A program made the translations under genes and the position numbers. Shown piece by piece: positions 60,842 to 64,000 of a stretch of DNA of 64,000 bases (position 1 is its first letter; every line of letters starts with the position of its first letter). The notes under the pieces are model-generated. The model saw only the letters and a program-made list of their open reading frames with translations, had not been told where the DNA came from and made no database searches. Where the stretch lies: the NCBI GenBank assembly GCA_022925895.1, contig JAKSYS010000004.1, positions 338,768-402,767 on the forward strand. The letters run 5' to 3'. The DNA comes from Fragilaria crotonensis (Eukaryota; Bacillariophyta; Fragilariophyceae; Fragilariales; Fragilariaceae).

Positions 60842-62714
60842 TAGACATAGCAACAACCCACATGGAAGGATGGACACTAATGATGCTCTGAACGCGTTCT
60901 ATGAAGGTTTTTGGATGAAGATGGATATTTCGGCAATGAGGACGATTGTATCGATGATGATGGCGCGGTCGACGACGACAAGCTTGAAGAATACATGGCA
61001 CAGCAGGCGGCAGCGGATGAGAGGAAAAGAAACGTTCTGCTAACGATGATGGGTATGGTTGAGCTGGAGGATGAGGAACAGAAAGAATTTGACGCGATAG
61101 ACCTCAGGCGTCACCGTGAGAGATTTCGCGGTCGCAGGAAAAAAGACGAAAGATGAAGAGGCAGTGGTATTGCGACCCAACCACTGGAAAATGAGTAGAG
61201 TGTGCCCCAAATGAGTAGCTGGTGGATTGACTATGTGAGAATCCTGAACCGGACTGCCCCTTTTGGAATAAGGTTTTGACAGAGGTTCAGGTTGCCGTAT
61301 GTGTCATACATACAGGTGTTGGAATGGGTCTGTGGTGACGATTGCGATGGTTTGTTTGACCGATGGCGGACAGAAGTCGATCATGGCTTCACTGGAAGGC
61401 AAAACAACAAGAAAGTTTCGCCCCTTGAACTTCTCCTTTAGGCTCACTTCGGTACTTGGGCAGGGGTGGACTTTTGATGACATCGAAGAGGCCACCAAAG
61501 TAAGTCGCGATGTCCATCGCTGTTTTTTCACGCTTTCACGACGTATGGCGCGAAATTTTTGTACCCTCGCTTCGTGCAAATGCCTCAGAGTACGGCCGAC
61601 TTGCGAAGTTGTGAATCGGAGTATGCGTTGGCAGGATTTGGATGTATTGGGAGTACCGACGCGACGCACATTCCGTTGGACAAGGTCACTGCTGCGTTTC
61701 GACAAGCGCACATTGGCTACAAAATGGGGTCAGATGCAACAACAAGGACGTATAATCTGACGGTCAATCATCGCCGTCAGATACTACATACTACCACAGG
61801 CCACCCAGGAAGGTGGAACGACAAGGCTCTCATTCGTTTCGATTCGTTCATGTCCGATCTACGTGATGGTGCTTTCGATGAGATGATTGATTTTTCGTTG
61901 AAAAGGGGAAGAAAGGACAATACTGGTACTGTGATAACTGGCGACGAAGTAGAGGACGTGACGATCAAGGGCGCATACGTCATCGTCGACAATGGGTACC
62001 TCCGATGGCCGACGACGATTCCTCCAATGAAAGACACGTGCAATCGATCGGAACTACGCTTCTCCCAGTGGCTCGAAGCACTTAGAAAGGACATAGAGTG
62101 CACGTTTGGCATCCTTAAAGGTCGTTGGAGGATACTAAAGACGGGCATCCGCGTCCACAATACTGAAGCAAGCGACAACATATGGCTGGATGACTTGCTG
62201 TGCTTTGCACAACCACTTGTTGGATGTCGACGGATTGTCACACAAATGGGACGATGGTGTCCCATCAAGCTATGAGAACGACGATGGAGAATTCCAAGAC
62301 GAGGATATCCCTGCTGCGATTCGACGTCTAGTGGATCCTATTGGAAACGAAGGTCATAGGTTGCGAACGTTTGATAGTTCGCGATTCGGATTTCAGACGA
62401 ATCACGAGGATGATGCACGTGATTCTGACGACGACGATGACGGCAACGGCGACATACTAGATAATGAAGCTCGCTTGATTCGATCGGGAACAAGCGTGAA
62501 GTCGATTGAATTTAATCGATTCAGGGCGATGTTGATTGAGAATTTCAACATCGCCTTTCATGAGAACACGTTGTTTGCCATCGCGAATCAATTGTTGATT
62601 TGCAACAGTTTGCGTGCTAAAACACGCGTTGCACCACCAAACATTTTCATGCTCGCGCTGACCACAACACAACGAGCAGACACACTTCTTGCACTTGCGG
62701 CAAGAGTGATTTGA
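60842..62714 (+). pseudogene. PIF/Harbinger transposase with several frame changes
   Basis: Pieces in order are as follows. An acidic N-terminus DALNAFYEGF continues one frame over as LDEDGYFGNEDDCIDDDGA. Next come SSWWIDYVR (near 61,210) and FRLPYVSYIQVLEWV with LFDRWRTEVD (61,280-61,385). GWTFDDIEEATKVSRDVHRC follows, leading through a T run near 61,525 into FHAFTTYGAKFLYPRFVQMP. The DDE core has GSTDATHIPL (first D), IVDNGYLRWPT (second D) and KDIECTFGILKGRWRILK (E). After a frame change near 62,185 it reads TCCALHNHLLDVDGL, ending FRAMLIENFNIAFHEN. The catalytic triad is present, but at least five frame changes break the reading. Several lie in homopolymers, so assembly error is possible. 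Confidence 0.85.
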
Positions 62715-63943
62715 TGGTGTACTGCATTCAATACACCATCCTTCGTTGACGATCGTTTGCATCGCCGCGGCCGCCGCCGGAGTTACATCGACAACGTCAT
62801 CCTCATCATCGGCCGAATCCGCAGAGGAGGATTGATTGTTGTGATCGATTCTACTAGCAATTGTTGTCGCCGCATCCGATGAAGACGACGTTGCCAGAAT
62901 CTCCAAGCGGCTTCGTTACGTGATCATGTCGCTGTGTCGACGATATTCGTCAGTTTGCAACGCGTCGAGCTTTTTTCGAGAGACGCGATTTCTATTTCAA
63001 GCGCATCACGTTTGTCAAGCAAAGCCTGACCAGGCTTCTTTTTATGTTTCGCAAATCGATCGAGCTCTCGCAGAATCGAATCCTCGTTCCGACGACGCGC
63101 AGTCAACTTGTCACGAACGTTTCTAATCATGAACTGTGCATTCTTCTGCCTTTCCTTTTCCAAGGAATCGGCATTCAAATATTGCAACGTCTTGGCAAGA
63201 ATCAACTTGCTGGACGAATCGACTAACGGTGCAGGCACAGGCAGCACTTCATCCTCAGTGACGCGACGCTTCCTTCCTCGACGGTTATCGACACTCGCCG
63301 CACATTCTGCAATCATCAACTTGCGCATCTGCGCACGAGACGCTACGTTTCTGCCGACCGACGCATTTTTTTTGAGGTCGCCAAACGAATCTGATTGCAT
63401 GCAAGCACTATTGTGGATTGGTATGTGTCCCCATAGGGCCCACGCAAGAAAGCCGACACCACACCGAAAGAACGTCTTATCTGGGTACCGGTCCGCCTCG
63501 TCTGAATCTTCGCTCGAGTTGGCAAGTATACTTGGTGTATCATTCTGCTCGTTGTCGTCCTCGCCCAAGAATCCAACATCTCCTCCTCGTGCTCGTCCGT
63601 TTGCCTTCTCCCCTTCGACGACGTTACTATTGGTGGCGACGACGACAACAGAATCTATCTTCTCCGCTTCCGCACGATCGCATTCCTTGCCCATTTCGAT
63701 GAGGCACCACAATATGTAGTCCTCCCAGTTCGTTCCGGATGGAAACTTACCATCTCTATACGGCGAACCTTTTCTCGTTACAATCGCCATCATCTTCTTG
63801 CAATTGCACAAGACCGTCTTGGCATTGCGATGAAGCGTGCGGCCCGAAATCTTCTCTCCAACCGAAAGCAGCGACTTTTGCGACAGTATCGCCTTATCAA
63901 TCGAACCTTCACCAACGTAGATAAAGAGCTTGTGGCGGTGCAA
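62457..63943 (-). CDS. Harbinger companion protein with four CXXC pairs (two frames)
   Basis: Frame one (63,943-62,924, 339 aa; first ATG at 63,793) contains GTNWEDYILWCLIEMGKE, an acidic serine-rich stretch, basic clusters (RRGRKRRVTEDE, DKLTARRRNEDS) and a coiled-coil-like end. Frame two (62,906-62,457, 149 aa) holds CIEC, CRKC, CSLC and CNAC pairs within 38 residues, fitting a double zinc site. They are out of frame with each other, and a small intron or a base error near 62,920 could join them. By position and orientation this is the second gene of the Harbinger element, which in other eukaryotes supplies a DNA-binding partner for the transposase. Its 3' end overlaps the transposase 3' end by about 250 bases. 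An independent gene is not excluded. Confidence 0.55.
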
Positions 63944-64000
63944 AAGCTGGAATCGAAAGAATCACTTCTCCAGTTGATGACGTTGGCCCTCCTCCGGCCG

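Larger units (their letters stand above)
60801..64000. mobile_element. PIF/Harbinger element, runs to the window edge
   Basis: Contains a DDE transposase reading on plus (to about 62.6 kb) and a second gene on minus (63,943-62,457), the two-gene layout usual for PIF/Harbinger elements. Ends are not resolved: the GAGCATCCCCACC end of the MITE at 39.6 kb is not seen near 60.5-60.9 kb, and the other end lies beyond or near 64,000. Confidence 0.7.

Noticed and set aside
62525-62555. Perfect 11-bp hairpin (GGCGATGTTGA / TCAACATCGCC) as a terminator
   Set aside because: It lies inside the conserved transposase end (FRAMLIENFNIAF), so the coding sequence explains it; eukaryotic terminators are not of this form.

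Overview
The window is nuclear DNA from a eukaryote, most likely a diatom or a close stramenopile relative. Genes have short GT-AG introns of roughly 70-140 bases. One gene has the bZIP plus PAS/LOV architecture typical of stramenopiles, and the housekeeping genes (eIF3f, SEH1, ALG5, a SYP7-type Qc-SNARE, an NCA2-like mitochondrial protein) are clearly eukaryotic. I cannot name the species.

Layout. Positions 1-14,980 form a compact gene block: an orphan ATP-grasp enzyme, an NCA2-like protein, the dolichyl-phosphate glucosyltransferase ALG5, a Qc-SNARE, a UPF0652/DUF2009-type protein on the minus strand, and eIF3f. Positions 14.8-27.5 kb hold a large direct segmental duplication. Copy A (about 14.81-19.42 kb) has intact eIF3f and a SEH1 reduced to its C-terminus. 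Copy B (about 21.72-27.47 kb) has only the eIF3f C-terminus but an intact SEH1. Each copy also carries an AAA_16/STAND ATPase with a TPR-like tail, and this gene is frameshifted at different places in the two copies.

Positions 27.5-52.8 kb are accessory and repeat-rich. They contain degenerate telomere-like repeats, a PIF/Harbinger transposase scrap, three tandem copies of a 1.31-kb unit (35,562-39,485), a 738-bp MITE with 13-bp terminal inverted repeats and a TAA target duplication, a complete 3.9-kb Mutator-like element with about 423-bp terminal inverted repeats and a 9-bp target duplication, and a perfect 54-bp fold-back. At 52.87-55.96 kb lies a bZIP transcription factor with a glutamine-rich N-terminus and a LOV-like domain that keeps the photoactive-type cysteine. 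After about 4.8 kb of gene-poor DNA, a larger PIF/Harbinger element begins near 60.8 kb, with a transposase on plus and a convergent companion gene with four CXXC pairs on minus; it runs to the window end.

Several genes that otherwise look real are broken by apparent one-base losses, often in homopolymer runs. The reading frames should therefore be checked against raw reads before the genes are declared dead. The housekeeping genes are independent loci with no operon logic. The most unusual features are the reciprocal gene loss in the duplication, the well-bounded Mutator-like element, the 1.31-kb triplication and the LOV-like bZIP factor.
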